From Micromonospora sp. CB01531 (GTDB lineage Bacteria > Actinomycetota > Actinomycetes > Mycobacteriales > Micromonosporaceae): 64,000 bases of DNA. Position 1 is the first letter of the stretch, and every line of letters begins with the position of its first letter. The position numbers and the translations under genes were made by a program. The notes beneath the pieces are model-generated. The model had not been told where the DNA came from, did not search any database, and was given only the letters and a program-made list of their open reading frames with translations. Below, piece by piece: positions 7,461 to 17,129 of this stretch. The stretch lies in the NCBI RefSeq assembly GCF_001905095.1, contig NZ_LWLS01000065.1, positions 1 to 64,000 on the forward strand, in the 5' to 3' direction.

Positions 7461-8434
7461 CCGTCGCGCTGTTCACCCTCGGCGGCACGATCGCCATGGC
7501 CGGGACCGGCGGCCAGGGGGTGGTCAACCGGCTCACCGGGGCCGAACTCACCGCCGCCGTGCCGGGGCTCGCCGACATCCCGCTCGATGTCCACGACGTG
7601 CAGGCGGTGCCGAGCGCCGCGCTGACGTACCGGCAGGTCCTGGATCTGGTGGACGCGGCGGGCGCGGCGGTGGCGGCCGGGGCGACCGGCGCGGTGGTCA
7701 CCCAGGGCACCGACAGCCTGGAGGAGACCGCGTTCCTGGCCGACCTGGTCTGGCCGCACGAGGCGCCGCTGGTGCTCACCGGCGCGATGCGCAACCCCAC
7801 CCTGGCCGGCCCGGACGGCCCGGCGAACCTGCTCGCCGCCGCCCGGGTCGCCGCCGCGCCGGCCGCGCGCGACCTCGGCGTGCTGGTCGCGTTCAACGAC
7901 GAGATCCACGCCGCGCGGCACGTCCGCAAGACCCACAGCACCAGTACGGCCACCTTCGCCTCGCCCAACGCCGGCCCGCTCGGCCACGTCATCGAGGGAG
8001 AGGTACGGCTGCTCACCCGGCCGCCCCGGCGCGCCCCGCTGCCGCCGGTGGACGTCGACCGGCTCGCCGCCACCCGGGTGGCGCTGCACACCGTCACCCT
8101 CGACGACGACGTGGCGCTGCTCGAAGCGGTGGCCCGCGATCTCGACGGGCTGGTGGTCGCCGGCTTCGGGGTGGGGCACGTGTCGCCGGACTTCGCCCCG
8201 GCGCTCGGCGCGCTGGCGGAACGGATGCCGGTGGTGCTCACCTCGCGGACCGGGGCCGGTTCGGTGCTGCGGCACACGTACGGGGCGGTCGGCTCGGAGA
8301 CCGACCTGCTCCGGCGGGGGCTGGTCTGCGGCGGGCTGCTCGACCCGTACAAGGCGAAGGTGCTGCTCCGGCTCCTGCTGGCCGGCGGCGCCGACCGCGC
8401 CGAGGTCCACGCCGCCTTCCACCGGTACGGGTGA
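7457..8434 (+). CDS. L-asparaginase family protein
   Basis: The two nucleophile/active-site motifs of bacterial asparaginases are present: TLGGTIAMAG (first catalytic Thr, about residue 10) and VTQGTDSLEET (second Thr plus Asp, about residue 83). The C-terminal domain is complete (LTSRTGAGSVL, about residue 265). There is no signal peptide, so the enzyme is cytosolic and would hydrolyse L-asparagine to aspartate and ammonia. At 325 aa it is full length. It is co-translated with the methyltransferase (4-base overlap). Confidence 0.9.
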   Translation: MTVALFTLGGTIAMAGTGGQGVVNRLTGAELTAAVPGLADIPLDVHDVQAVPSAALTYRQVLDLVDAAGAAVAAGATGAVVTQGTDSLEETAFLADLVWPHEAPLVLTGAMRNPTLAGPDGPANLLAAARVAAAPAARDLGVLVAFNDEIHAARHVRKTHSTSTATFASPNAGPLGHVIEGEVRLLTRPPRRAPLPPVDVDRLAATRVALHTVTLDDDVALLEAVARDLDGLVVAGFGVGHVSPDFAPALGALAERMPVVLTSRTGAGSVLRHTYGAVGSETDLLRRGLVCGGLLDPYKAKVLLRLLLAGGADRAEVHAAFHRYG

Positions 8435-8477
8435 TCCCGCACCGAACCGTCCGGGACGGGCGCGAAGCGGCTCTCCG

Positions 8478-8483
8478 TAGACT
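8478..8483 (+). promoter_or_regulatory. -10 box TAGACT, leaderless start
   Basis: TAGACT is 6 bases before the GTG at 8490, the same arrangement as at 2268. Confidence 0.6.
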
Positions 8484-8489
8484 CGCCCG

Positions 8490-8732
8490 GTGAGCGGAGA
8501 GCGACGACCCTTGGCGGCGCGGCCGTTGACCGAGCCGCACCCGTCCCGGCTGTCGCCCGAGCACCCGCACCGGGAACGGATCCTGGCCGCCCACGCGGCG
8601 GCGCTGGCCGCCGGGGAGGCCGGCTACCTCGATCCGGAGAGCGGGCTCTTCGTGCTCAGCGCCGGGTTCCTCGCCCGACGGGGCACCTGCTGTGGCCGTG
8701 GCTGCCGGCACTGTCCGTACGTGGACGATTGA
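8490..8732 (+). CDS. DUF5522 family small Cys-rich protein
   Basis: This 80-aa protein ends in a cysteine cluster (CCGRGCRHCPY) preceded by DPESGLFVLSAGFLARRGT. The family is DUF5522, of unknown function. The four cysteines could bind a metal ion, by inference. It is monocistronic with its own leaderless promoter. Confidence 0.8.
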   Translation: MSGERRPLAARPLTEPHPSRLSPEHPHRERILAAHAAALAAGEAGYLDPESGLFVLSAGFLARRGTCCGRGCRHCPYVDD

Positions 8733-8813
8733 GGACTTCCCTCCCACGCGGGCACGCCGTACGGTGTCCGACGGACGTCCGGCGGCATCCCGCCGGCGAG
8801 GTGGGGGGATGAC

Positions 8814-9362
8814 GTGGGCGCCCGGACCTGGCTGGCCGCTTCGGCCGTACTGCTGACCGCCGGCTGTGCCGCGGAGGCCACCCCGGTGGCGCTGCCGCCC
8901 GCGGCACCGGCGCCGGTGGAGGTGGCGGCGGCGTCCTCCGGCGGCGCGTGCCGGCTGCTCGACTTCGGGGTGATCGCCAAGCACACCGGGGCGCGGTTCG
9001 ACGTCGCCGCCGCCGTGGAGCAGGGGGACACGCACGTCTGCGTGGTACGCGCCGAGCGGAAACTCCTGCCGGAGTTGACCCTCACGGTCACCGACACGTC
9101 GATCGACACGTCGGGGTTCACCCAGGACGTGCTGCCCCGGGGTGCCACGAAGGTCAGCAAGCTGGGGAAGATCGCCTACCGGCAGAAGCTGCCGAAGAGC
9201 GGCAAGGCCGGCCCGGGGGCGGAGGTGGGCTGGCTCGCCACCGAGGGGCGGCTGGCCACCCTGCGTTGGACCTGCCCGGCGGGGACCGACCCGGCGGAGG
9301 CCGAGCAGATGACCGGCAAGCTGGTCAACCTGGCCAAGGCGGTGGACACCCGCCGGCTGTGA
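8814..9362 (+). CDS. Putative lipoprotein, 182 aa
   Basis: GTG start after the strong ribosome binding site gtggggggatgac. A short signal peptide ends in the lipobox LTAGC (Cys at about residue 18). The mature part has a DUF3558-like layout: two further cysteines (GGACRLLDF and HVCVVRAE) and WTCPAGTDP near the end. The family assignment is only a resemblance. The product is probably an extracellular lipid-anchored protein. Confidence 0.75.
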   Translation: MGARTWLAASAVLLTAGCAAEATPVALPPAAPAPVEVAAASSGGACRLLDFGVIAKHTGARFDVAAAVEQGDTHVCVVRAERKLLPELTLTVTDTSIDTSGFTQDVLPRGATKVSKLGKIAYRQKLPKSGKAGPGAEVGWLATEGRLATLRWTCPAGTDPAEAEQMTGKLVNLAKAVDTRRL

Positions 9363-9395
9363 CCGGCGGGGTCGGTGAAGATCCTGACCGGCGGG

Positions 9396-10091
9396 TCAGC
9401 GGGCCGCGACGAACACCCGGGAGGCCACCTCGCGGGGGAGCCGGACCCGGTCGCCGGAGCGGTCGATCGAGACGCCGTCGCGCTCCTGGGCCACGGTCAC
9501 CGTGGCGCCCGGGTCGACGCCGGCCGCGTGCAGCTGCCGGAGCACGTCCGCGTCGGTCTGCACGCTCTCGCAGATCCGCCGCACCACCACCGGGCCGGCG
9601 AGGCCGGGGAAGGCGAGGTTGCGCTCGGTCTCGGCGGGCTCGGCCTCCGGCTGGCCCGGCTCGCCCAGCTCCTCCAGCCCTGGGATCGGGTTTCCGTACG
9701 GCGAGCGGGTGGGGCGGTTGAGCAGGTCGTAGACCCGCTTCTCCACCGCGTCGCTCATCACGTGCTCCCATCGGCAGGCCTCGTCGTGGGCCTCCTCGTA
9801 GGGCATCCCGATCACGTTCACCAGCAGCAGCTCAGCCAGCCGGTGCTTGCGCATGACCGACACCGCGGTGCCGCGGCCCAGCGGGGTGAGCGCCAAGTGC
9901 CGGTCGCCCTCGACGGTGAGCAGGCCGTCCCGCTCCATCCGGGCGACGGTCTGGCTGACGGTGGGGCCGCTCTGCTTCAGCCGCTCCGCGATCCGGGCGC
10001 GCAGCGGCGGCACCCCCTCCTCTTCCAGCTCGAGGATGGTGCGCAGGTACATCTCGGTCGTGTCGACCAGATCATGTCGATCGTGGCGCAT
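9396..10091 (-). CDS. ideR: Iron-dependent repressor IdeR (DtxR family)
   Basis: IdeR is an Fe(II)-activated repressor of iron uptake genes. The winged-helix N-domain (VDTTEMYLRTILELEEEGV, then PTVSQTVARMERDGLL) is followed by the dimerisation/metal domain with the diagnostic CRWEHVMSD (Cys, Glu and His ligands). An SH3-like C-terminal domain ends the protein. ATG 10091 is used: the preceding GTG in the same frame is less likely, because TGATG couples this start to an upstream mini-ORF. The protein has a few extra N-terminal residues (MRHDR) compared with typical IdeR. Confidence 0.92.
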   Translation of the reverse strand: MRHDRHDLVDTTEMYLRTILELEEEGVPPLRARIAERLKQSGPTVSQTVARMERDGLLTVEGDRHLALTPLGRGTAVSVMRKHRLAELLLVNVIGMPYEEAHDEACRWEHVMSDAVEKRVYDLLNRPTRSPYGNPIPGLEELGEPGQPEAEPAETERNLAFPGLAGPVVVRRICESVQTDADVLRQLHAAGVDPGATVTVAQERDGVSIDRSGDRVRLPREVASRVFVAAR

Positions 10092-10153
10092 CACTGCCTC
10101 CTCTCGGCGGAGGTAGTTCCGCGCTCACTCGTGTCGACCAGGTCATGCTTCAC
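10091..10153 (-). CDS. 20-codon upstream ORF, partial copy of the ideR start
   Basis: The ORF encodes VKHDLVDTSERGTTSAERRQ and ends TGATG, overlapping the ideR ATG. Its first residues repeat the HDLVDTTE of IdeR, and 21 of 24 bases (10124-10147 against 10053-10076) are the same. It contains the ribosome binding site for ideR (gagaggag). Either it is a leader peptide that couples translation, or it is a scar of a duplication. Expression is not shown. Confidence 0.45.
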   Translation of the reverse strand: MKHDLVDTSERGTTSAERRQ

Positions 10154-10251
10154 GTCAGCGGCCTCCCGGTGATCGATGTTACCCCGGAGCTGCGACGATC
10201 GGCCGACGCCGAACCGTGGGGTCGATGCCCGGATGGTGTTGACTGGACCGC

Positions 10252-11109
10252 ATGTCCGGAACCGATGATCTGCTGATCGAGCCCGACCGGCTCGCCGCCG
10301 AGCTCGACCGTGCCGACCCGCCCACCCTGCTCGACGTCCGGTGGCGGCTCGTCGGGCCGCCCGGCCGGGACGACTACGCCGCCGGCCACCTGCCGGGCGC
10401 CGTCTTCGTCGACCTGGACACCGAGCTGTGCGGCCGACCGGGTGCCGCCGGCCGGCACCCGCTGCCCGACCCCGCCGCGCTCCAGGCCGCGCTGCGGGCC
10501 GCCGGGGTCCGCGCCGGTCACCCCGTCGTCGTGTACGACGGCGGCGACGGCATGTCCGCCGCCCGGGCCTGGTGGACGCTGCGCTGGGCCGGCCACCGGG
10601 CGGTGCGGGTGCTGCACGGCGGCTTCCCCGGGTGGGTCGCCGCCGGGCTGCCCGTCTCCACCGAGGCGCCCACACCGGCTCCGGGCGACGTCACCGTCGC
10701 GCCGGGCGCGCTGCCCGTGCTCGACGCGGGGGAGGCGGCCCGGCTGGCCGCCGCGGACGCCGGGGTGCTGCTGGACGTGCGGGCCGCCCCGCGCTACCGG
10801 GGCGAGACCGAGCCGATCGACCCGGTCGCCGGGCACGTGCCGGGCGCGGTGAACCTGCCCGCCCCGGAGTACGTCACCGACGGCCGGTTCCCCACCGCGG
10901 AGGCGCTGCGCGAGCGGTTCGCCGCCGCCGGGGTTGCCGAGGGTGCGTCGGTCGGGGCGTACTGCGGCTCCGGGGTGACCGCCGCGCAGGCGGTGCTGGC
11001 CCTGCACCTGGCCGGTCGGCCGGACGCCGCCCTGTACGTCGGCTCGTGGAGCAACTGGGTGGCCGACCCGGACCGTCCGGTGGCCACCGGTGGGCCGTCC
11101 GGCCGCTAG
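10252..11109 (+). CDS. Sulfurtransferase, two rhodanese domains
   Basis: A tandem rhodanese protein of 285 aa. The N-terminal domain (residues about 10-135) has the structural motif YDGGDG in place of a catalytic Cys. The C-terminal domain (about 155-280) has the active Cys238 in the loop YCGSGVTA. It would move sulfane sulfur from thiosulfate or 3-mercaptopyruvate to an acceptor such as cyanide. The loop sequence fits the thiosulfate sulfurtransferase class in actinomycetes. It is divergent from ideR and about 50 bases upstream of acuC. Confidence 0.88.
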   Translation: MSGTDDLLIEPDRLAAELDRADPPTLLDVRWRLVGPPGRDDYAAGHLPGAVFVDLDTELCGRPGAAGRHPLPDPAALQAALRAAGVRAGHPVVVYDGGDGMSAARAWWTLRWAGHRAVRVLHGGFPGWVAAGLPVSTEAPTPAPGDVTVAPGALPVLDAGEAARLAAADAGVLLDVRAAPRYRGETEPIDPVAGHVPGAVNLPAPEYVTDGRFPTAEALRERFAAAGVAEGASVGAYCGSGVTAAQAVLALHLAGRPDAALYVGSWSNWVADPDRPVATGGPSGR

Positions 11110-11144
11110 CGGTGCGGACGGTGGGCGGGGTCTTGGACCCGTGC

Positions 11145-11150
11145 GACGAT
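11145..11150 (+). promoter_or_regulatory. -10 box GACGAT, possible leaderless start
   Basis: GACGAT lies 6 bases before the ATG at 11157. The match to TANNNT is imperfect at the first base. Confidence 0.35.
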
Positions 11151-11156
11151 GAGCCC

Positions 11157-12338
11157 ATGGCCGACGACACGGTGGTGGTGTGGGACGAGGCCCTGCTCGC
11201 CTACGACATGGGTGACCATCCGCTCGACCCGGTCCGGGTGGAGTTGACCATCGCGCTGGCTCGCGAACTCGGCGTGCTGGACCGGCCCGGGGTGCGGCTG
11301 GTCAAGCCGGAACCGGCCGACGACGAGCTGCTGAGCCGGGTGCACGACCCCCGTTACCTGGACGCGGTGCGGGCCGCCCCGCGCGATCCGCTGTTCGCCG
11401 GTTTCGGCCTGGGCACCTCGGACAATCCCGTCTTCGACGGCATGCACGAGTCGAGCGCGCTGGTCGCCGGGGCGAGCGTGGCCGCCGCCGAGGCGGTGTG
11501 GCGCGGGGAGGCCCGCCGGGCGGTCAACGTGGCCGGCGGGCTGCACCACGCCATGCCGGACCGGGCCGCCGGGTTCTGCGTCTACAACGACCCCGCCGTG
11601 GCCATCGCCCGCCTGCTCGACCTCGGCGCGGAGCGGATCGCGTACGTGGACGTGGACGTGCACCACGGCGACGGCGTGCAGGAAATCTTCTACCACGACC
11701 CGCGGGTGCTCACGATCAGCCTGCACGAGACCCCGCTGGCGCTCTTCCCGGGCACCGGGTTCCCCGACGAGACCGGCGGGCCGGGCGCGGAGGGGACCGC
11801 CGTCAACGTGCCGCTGCCGCCGGGCGTCGGCGACGCCGGCTGGCAGCGCGCCTTCCACGCCATCGTGCCCTCGGTGCTGCGGGCGTTCCGGCCCCAGCTC
11901 CTGGTCACCCAGTGCGGGGCCGACGGCCACCGGCTCGACCCGCTGGCCGACCTGCGCCTGTCCGTGGACGGGCAGCGGGCCACCTACCTGGCGCTGCGGG
12001 CGCTCGCCGACGGGCTGTGCGACGGCCGCTGGGTGGCCACCGGCGGCGGGGGGTACGCGCTGGTCGAGGTGGTGCCCCGGGCGTGGACGCACCTGCTGGC
12101 CGTGGCCACCGGGGAGCCCCTCGACCCGGCCACGCTCACCCCGCCCGCCTGGCGCGAGTTGGCGGCGAAGCGGCGGCCCGGGCGTGAGGTGCCGCTGCGG
12201 ATGACCGACGACGTCGACCCGGCGTATCAGCCGTGGCAGCCGAACGGCGAGCCGAACGCGGTGGACCGGGCCATCGCGGCCAGTCGCCGGTCGGTCTTCC
12301 CGCTGTTTGGGCTCGATCCGCACGATCCTCGCGACTGA
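11157..12338 (+). CDS. acuC: Acetoin utilization protein AcuC, class I lysine deacetylase
   Basis: This is an arginase-fold, zinc-dependent deacetylase of the histone-deacetylase family. Visible are the active-site HH pair (GLHHAMPDRAAGFCVYND), the zinc-binding DVDVHHGDG and the catalytic loop QCGADGH. AcuC proteins remove acetyl groups from acetyl-CoA synthetase. At 393 aa it is full length. The pat gene follows after 24 bases, so acetylase and deacetylase are encoded together. Confidence 0.9.
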   Translation: MADDTVVVWDEALLAYDMGDHPLDPVRVELTIALARELGVLDRPGVRLVKPEPADDELLSRVHDPRYLDAVRAAPRDPLFAGFGLGTSDNPVFDGMHESSALVAGASVAAAEAVWRGEARRAVNVAGGLHHAMPDRAAGFCVYNDPAVAIARLLDLGAERIAYVDVDVHHGDGVQEIFYHDPRVLTISLHETPLALFPGTGFPDETGGPGAEGTAVNVPLPPGVGDAGWQRAFHAIVPSVLRAFRPQLLVTQCGADGHRLDPLADLRLSVDGQRATYLALRALADGLCDGRWVATGGGGYALVEVVPRAWTHLLAVATGEPLDPATLTPPAWRELAAKRRPGREVPLRMTDDVDPAYQPWQPNGEPNAVDRAIAASRRSVFPLFGLDPHDPRD

Positions 12339-12362
12339 CCGGCGGTAGGGGAGGACCGACCG

Positions 12363-14918
12363 GTGACCACAGTCGAGCAACCGGTGGACGTGCTGCTCAG
12401 CGACGGCACGACCGTTCAGCTGCGACAGATCCGGCCCGACGACGGGCTGGGGATCGTGGCGATGCACGCGCGCTTCTCCGAGCGCACCCGCTACCTGCGC
12501 TACTTCTCGCCGTACCCGCGCATCCCGGAGCGGGACCTGCAACGCTTCGTCAACGTCGACCACCGCGACCGGGAGGCGTTCGTGGTGCTGGCCGGCGACC
12601 GGATCGTCGCGGTCGGCCGGTACGAGCGGCTCGGCCCCGGGTCGCCGGAGGCCGAGGTCGCCTTCGTGGTGGAGGACGCGTACCAGGGCCGGGGGATCGG
12701 GTCGGTGCTGCTGGAGCACCTGGCCGATACGGCCCGCCGGTTCGGCATCGTGCACTTCGTCGCCGAGGTGCTCCCCGCCAACGGGGCGATGCTGCGGGTC
12801 TTCTCCGACTTCGGCTACCAGGTCCAGCGCCAGTACGCCGACGGCGTGGTGCATCTGAGCTTCCCGATCGCCCCCACCGAGGCGACCCTGGAGGTGCAGC
12901 GCGGCCGCGAGCACCGGACCGAGGCCCGCTCGATCGCCCGGCTGCTCGCCCCACGCGGCATCGCCGTCTACGGCGCGAGCACCACTGGTCAGGGCGTCGG
13001 CGCGGCCCTGCTCGGGCACCTGCGCGACGGCGGGTTCACCGGCGCGGTCGTCCCGGTGCACCCGACGGCGGCGACCGTGGCCGGGCTGCCCGCGTACCCG
13101 TCGGCGGCCGACGCCGGGCTCGACGTCGACCTGGCGGTGGTGGCGGTGGCCCCGGAGGCGGTGACCGAGGTGGTCGCCGACGCGGCGCGGGCCGGCGCGC
13201 ACGGCCTCGTGGTGATCTCGGCCGGCTTCGCCGAGGCCGGGCCGGCGGGCGCGGCCGCCCAGCGCGCCCTGGTCCGCGCCGCGCACCTGGCCGGCATGCG
13301 GGTGGTCGGCCCGAACTGCCTCGGCGTCGCCAACACCGACCCGGCGGTACGGCTCAACGCCACGCTCGCGCCGGTGCTGCCGGCCCGCGGCCGGGTCGGC
13401 GTATTCAGCCAGTCCGGCGCGTTCGGGGTGGCGCTGCTCGCCGAGGCGTCCCGGCGCGGGCTCGGCCTGTCCAGCTTCGTCTCCGCCGGCAACCGCGCCG
13501 ACGTCTCCGGCAACGACCTGCTCCAGTACTGGCAGGACGACCCCGGCACCGACGTCATCACGCTCTACCTGGAGACCTTCGGCAACCCGCGCAAGTTCGC
13601 CCGGCTGGCCCGGCTGATCGGCCGGAGCAAGCCGATCGTGGCGCTCGCCTCGCTGGCCCGCCCGCCGGGCCTCGGTGACGGGCCGGGGCTGGATGCAGCG
13701 GCGGTCAGCGCGCTCTTCGCCCAGTCCGGGGTGATCCGGGTGGACACCGTCGCCGAGCTGCTCGACGTCGGTGTGCTCCTGGCCCACCAGCCGTTACCGG
13801 CCGGCCGCCGGGTCGCCGTGGTGGGCAACTCGTCGGCGCTGACCGGGTTGGCCGCCACCGCGTGCGCCGCCCAGGGCCTCGCCGTGGCCGACGGCTACCC
13901 GCACGACGTCGGCCCCCGGGCTGGTGCCGCCGAGTACGCCGCCGCGCTCGCCGCCTCCGCCGCCGACGAGCGGGTGGACGCCGTGGTGGCCGTCTTCGCG
14001 CCGCCGCTGCCCGGCCAGCTCACCGACCCGGAGGCCGACTTCACCGCCGCCCTGCCCGATGCGGCGACCGTCGGCAAGCCGGTGGTGGCGACCTTCCTCG
14101 CCGGCCGGGTGCCCGTCGGGGTGCCGGCGTACCCGAGCGTGGAGGAGGCGGTCCGGGCCCTCGCCCGGGTCACCACGTACGCCGACTGGCTGCGCCGCCC
14201 GCCGGGGGTGCTGCCCGAGCTGAACCGGGTGGACCGGGCGGCCGGGCAGGCCGCGCTGCGGATCGACGGTGCGGATCCGGCGGCGCTGCTCGGGGCGTAC
14301 GGGATCGACCTGGTGGAGTCGGTGCCGGCGCGCTCGGCCGACGAGGCCGAGGTCGCCGCCGAGCGCCTCGGTTACCCGGTCGCCCTGAAGGCCGCCGCCC
14401 CGGGGCTGCGGCACCGCCTGGACCTCGGCGCGGTCCGCCTCGACTTGGCCGACCCGGCCGCGTTGCGCCGCGCGTACGCCGAGTTGGCCCCCGCCTTCGG
14501 CTTGGACGTCCTGGTGCAGCCGATGGTCCCGCCCGGCGTGGCCTGTGTGGTGGAGCTGGTGGAGGACCCGGCGTTCGGCCCGGTGGTCGGCTTCGGGCTG
14601 GGCGGCGTGGCGACCGAGCTGCTCGGCGACCGGGCCTGGCGCGCGGTGCCGCTGACCGACCGGGACGCCGCCGAGCTGGTCGACGAGCCCCGGGCGGCGC
14701 CGCTGCTGCGGGGGCACCGGGGCGGCGTGCCGGTGGATCGGGCGGCCCTGGTCGACCTGCTGGTGCGGGTCGGGCGGCTCGCCGACGAGCAGCCCCGGGT
14801 GCGCTCGCTTGCCCTCAACCCGGTGCTGGCCCGCCCGGACGGCATCTCCGTGCTGCACGCCACCGTCCGCACCGGTCTCGAGGCGCCCCGCCCGGACACC
14901 GGCCCGCGCCGCTTGTAG
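12363..14918 (+). CDS. Pat-type protein acetyltransferase: GNAT fused to an acyl-CoA synthetase-like domain
   Basis: An N-terminal GNAT domain (about residues 10-170, acetyl-CoA loop AYQGRGIGSVLLEHL) is followed by a CoA-binding Rossmann domain (VYGASTTGQGVGAALL, about 200-310), a succinyl-CoA-ligase-like domain (about 330-470) and an ATP-grasp domain (about 620-840). This is the architecture of protein acetyltransferases, but with GNAT first, as in Streptomyces lividans PatA and the reverse of E. coli YfiQ. The SHTGS-type phospho-His segment of ADP-forming synthetases is not seen, so the large domain is probably regulatory. GTG start, 24 bases after acuC. Confidence 0.88.
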   Translation: MTTVEQPVDVLLSDGTTVQLRQIRPDDGLGIVAMHARFSERTRYLRYFSPYPRIPERDLQRFVNVDHRDREAFVVLAGDRIVAVGRYERLGPGSPEAEVAFVVEDAYQGRGIGSVLLEHLADTARRFGIVHFVAEVLPANGAMLRVFSDFGYQVQRQYADGVVHLSFPIAPTEATLEVQRGREHRTEARSIARLLAPRGIAVYGASTTGQGVGAALLGHLRDGGFTGAVVPVHPTAATVAGLPAYPSAADAGLDVDLAVVAVAPEAVTEVVADAARAGAHGLVVISAGFAEAGPAGAAAQRALVRAAHLAGMRVVGPNCLGVANTDPAVRLNATLAPVLPARGRVGVFSQSGAFGVALLAEASRRGLGLSSFVSAGNRADVSGNDLLQYWQDDPGTDVITLYLETFGNPRKFARLARLIGRSKPIVALASLARPPGLGDGPGLDAAAVSALFAQSGVIRVDTVAELLDVGVLLAHQPLPAGRRVAVVGNSSALTGLAATACAAQGLAVADGYPHDVGPRAGAAEYAAALAASAADERVDAVVAVFAPPLPGQLTDPEADFTAALPDAATVGKPVVATFLAGRVPVGVPAYPSVEEAVRALARVTTYADWLRRPPGVLPELNRVDRAAGQAALRIDGADPAALLGAYGIDLVESVPARSADEAEVAAERLGYPVALKAAAPGLRHRLDLGAVRLDLADPAALRRAYAELAPAFGLDVLVQPMVPPGVACVVELVEDPAFGPVVGFGLGGVATELLGDRAWRAVPLTDRDAAELVDEPRAAPLLRGHRGGVPVDRAALVDLLVRVGRLADEQPRVRSLALNPVLARPDGISVLHATVRTGLEAPRPDTGPRRL

Positions 14919-14960
14919 GGCAGGGCCGGGGCGAGCACCCCGGTGAACGGCCGGGACAGG

Positions 14961-14997
14961 CAGCGGAGGCCCCGGCGAACCGCCGGGGCCTCCGCTG
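14961..14997. terminator. 17-bp stem hairpin, convergent terminator
   Basis: The arms CAGCGGAGGCCCCGGCG (14961-14977) and its exact complement (14981-14997) enclose a 3-base loop. It lies between the pat and sigB stop codons, which face each other, so it can serve both. There is no T tract. Confidence 0.75.
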
Positions 14998-15009
14998 GGA
15001 TTGGCCCGC

Positions 15010-16026
<1,017 letters not shown>

Positions 16027-16192
16027 CTCTGTCTCTCCCCGTGGTCCTTCGTGCCGTACCGGTTCCGTGCCGCGTGCCGCGGCGGCGCCGGTACGAAACA
16101 GCTTGGCGGTCGGGGCGTGAAACGGGAGTGAGGCGATCGGGGAACCGACAGCAATCCGTGCGGAACGTCCGGTGTCGGTTGTCCGACCCGGT

Positions 16193-16198
16193 TACCGT
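16193..16198 (+). promoter_or_regulatory. Candidate -10 box TACCGT upstream of spo0M
   Basis: TACCGT at 16193-16198, with TTGTCC about 17 bases upstream, gives a plausible housekeeping-type promoter in the divergent sigB/spo0M gap. The leader would be about 45 bases. Confidence 0.35.
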
Positions 16199-16248
16199 GC
16201 CAGCGGCCGGCCACCGGGGTCCGGCAGCGCAGGCGATCGGAGGACGCG

Positions 16249-17037
16249 GTGGTCTTCAAGCGGCTCATGCAGGCGATGGGCGTGGGCGGTCCGTCGGTGG
16301 AGACGGTGCTGGCCAACCCGAACTGCCGCCCCGGCGGGCAGCTGGAGGGCCGGATCCAGGTGGTCGGCGGGGACCACCCGGTGGAGGTCACGTACGTGGC
16401 GCTCGGCCTGGTCACCCGGGTCGAGGTGGAGAGCGGCGACAACGAGTACGACACCACCCAGGAGTTCGGCCGCCGTCAGGTGACCGGCGGATTCCGGCTG
16501 GACCCGGGGCAGCGGTACGAGGTGCCGTTCCGCTTCGAGGTGCCCTGGGAGACCCCGCTGACCGACCTGTACGGCCAGCACCTGCACGGCATGACGATGG
16601 GGCTGCGTACCGAGCTGGAGGTGGCCCGGGCGGTGGACAAGGGTGACCTGGACCCGGTGGCGGTGCACCCGCTGCCGGCCCAGGAGCGGTTGTTGGAGGC
16701 GCTGCTGCGGCTGGGCTTCCGGTTCGCCCGGGCGGACGTGGAGCGCGGGCACCTCTACGGCGTGCACCAGCGCCTGCCGTTCTACCAGGAGATCGAGTTC
16801 CACCCGGCGCCGCAGTACGCGCACGCGATCAACCAGTTGGAGGTCACCTTCGTGACGGATCCGCACCAGGTGCAGGTGGTGCTGGAGCTCGACAAGCGGG
16901 GTGGCCTGTTCACCGAGGGCCGGGACGCCTTCGGCCGCTTCGCCGTCGAGCACGCCACGGTCGACCGCACCGACTGGACCGCCCAGCTCGACGCCTGGCT
17001 CCGCCAGTCCCTCCGCCGCCGCGGCCTCTTCTCCTGA
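16249..17037 (+). CDS. spo0M: Spo0M (SpoOM) family sporulation-control protein
   Basis: A 262-aa protein with an arrestin-like beta-sandwich pattern (VEVTYVALGLVTRVEVESGDNE, FRLDPGQRYEVPFRFEVPWETP). Spo0M proteins act upstream of sporulation control in Bacillus and are common in sporulating actinomycetes, where the role is unclear. The GTG at 16249 follows ggaggacgcg, a fair ribosome binding site. It is cytosolic and faces sigB divergently. Confidence 0.88.
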   Translation: MVFKRLMQAMGVGGPSVETVLANPNCRPGGQLEGRIQVVGGDHPVEVTYVALGLVTRVEVESGDNEYDTTQEFGRRQVTGGFRLDPGQRYEVPFRFEVPWETPLTDLYGQHLHGMTMGLRTELEVARAVDKGDLDPVAVHPLPAQERLLEALLRLGFRFARADVERGHLYGVHQRLPFYQEIEFHPAPQYAHAINQLEVTFVTDPHQVQVVLELDKRGGLFTEGRDAFGRFAVEHATVDRTDWTAQLDAWLRQSLRRRGLFS

Positions 17038-17052
17038 CCCGCCGAGATCCGT

Positions 17053-17113
17053 GTCGATCATGAGGTTGGCGGCAGCCACGGAGATCAAACCGACCGCCAA
17101 CCTCGTGATCGAC
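17053..17113. repeat. Intergenic palindrome, GATCATGAGGTTGGCGG family
   Basis: Arms 17053-17072 and 17094-17113 match at 19 of 20 bases. The element lies between the convergent stop codons of spo0M and dtd and could act as a terminator. Related elements occur at 60561-60621 and, more diverged, at 27095-27151. Confidence 0.85.
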
Positions 17114-17129
17114 GGAGTGGGCGGAGGGG

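Noticed and set aside
11106..13787. 893-aa minus-strand frame opposite acuC and pat
   Set aside because: Composition (His/Arg/Gly/Val with no motifs) is that of an antisense shadow in high-GC DNA; the plus-strand genes have clear catalytic motifs.
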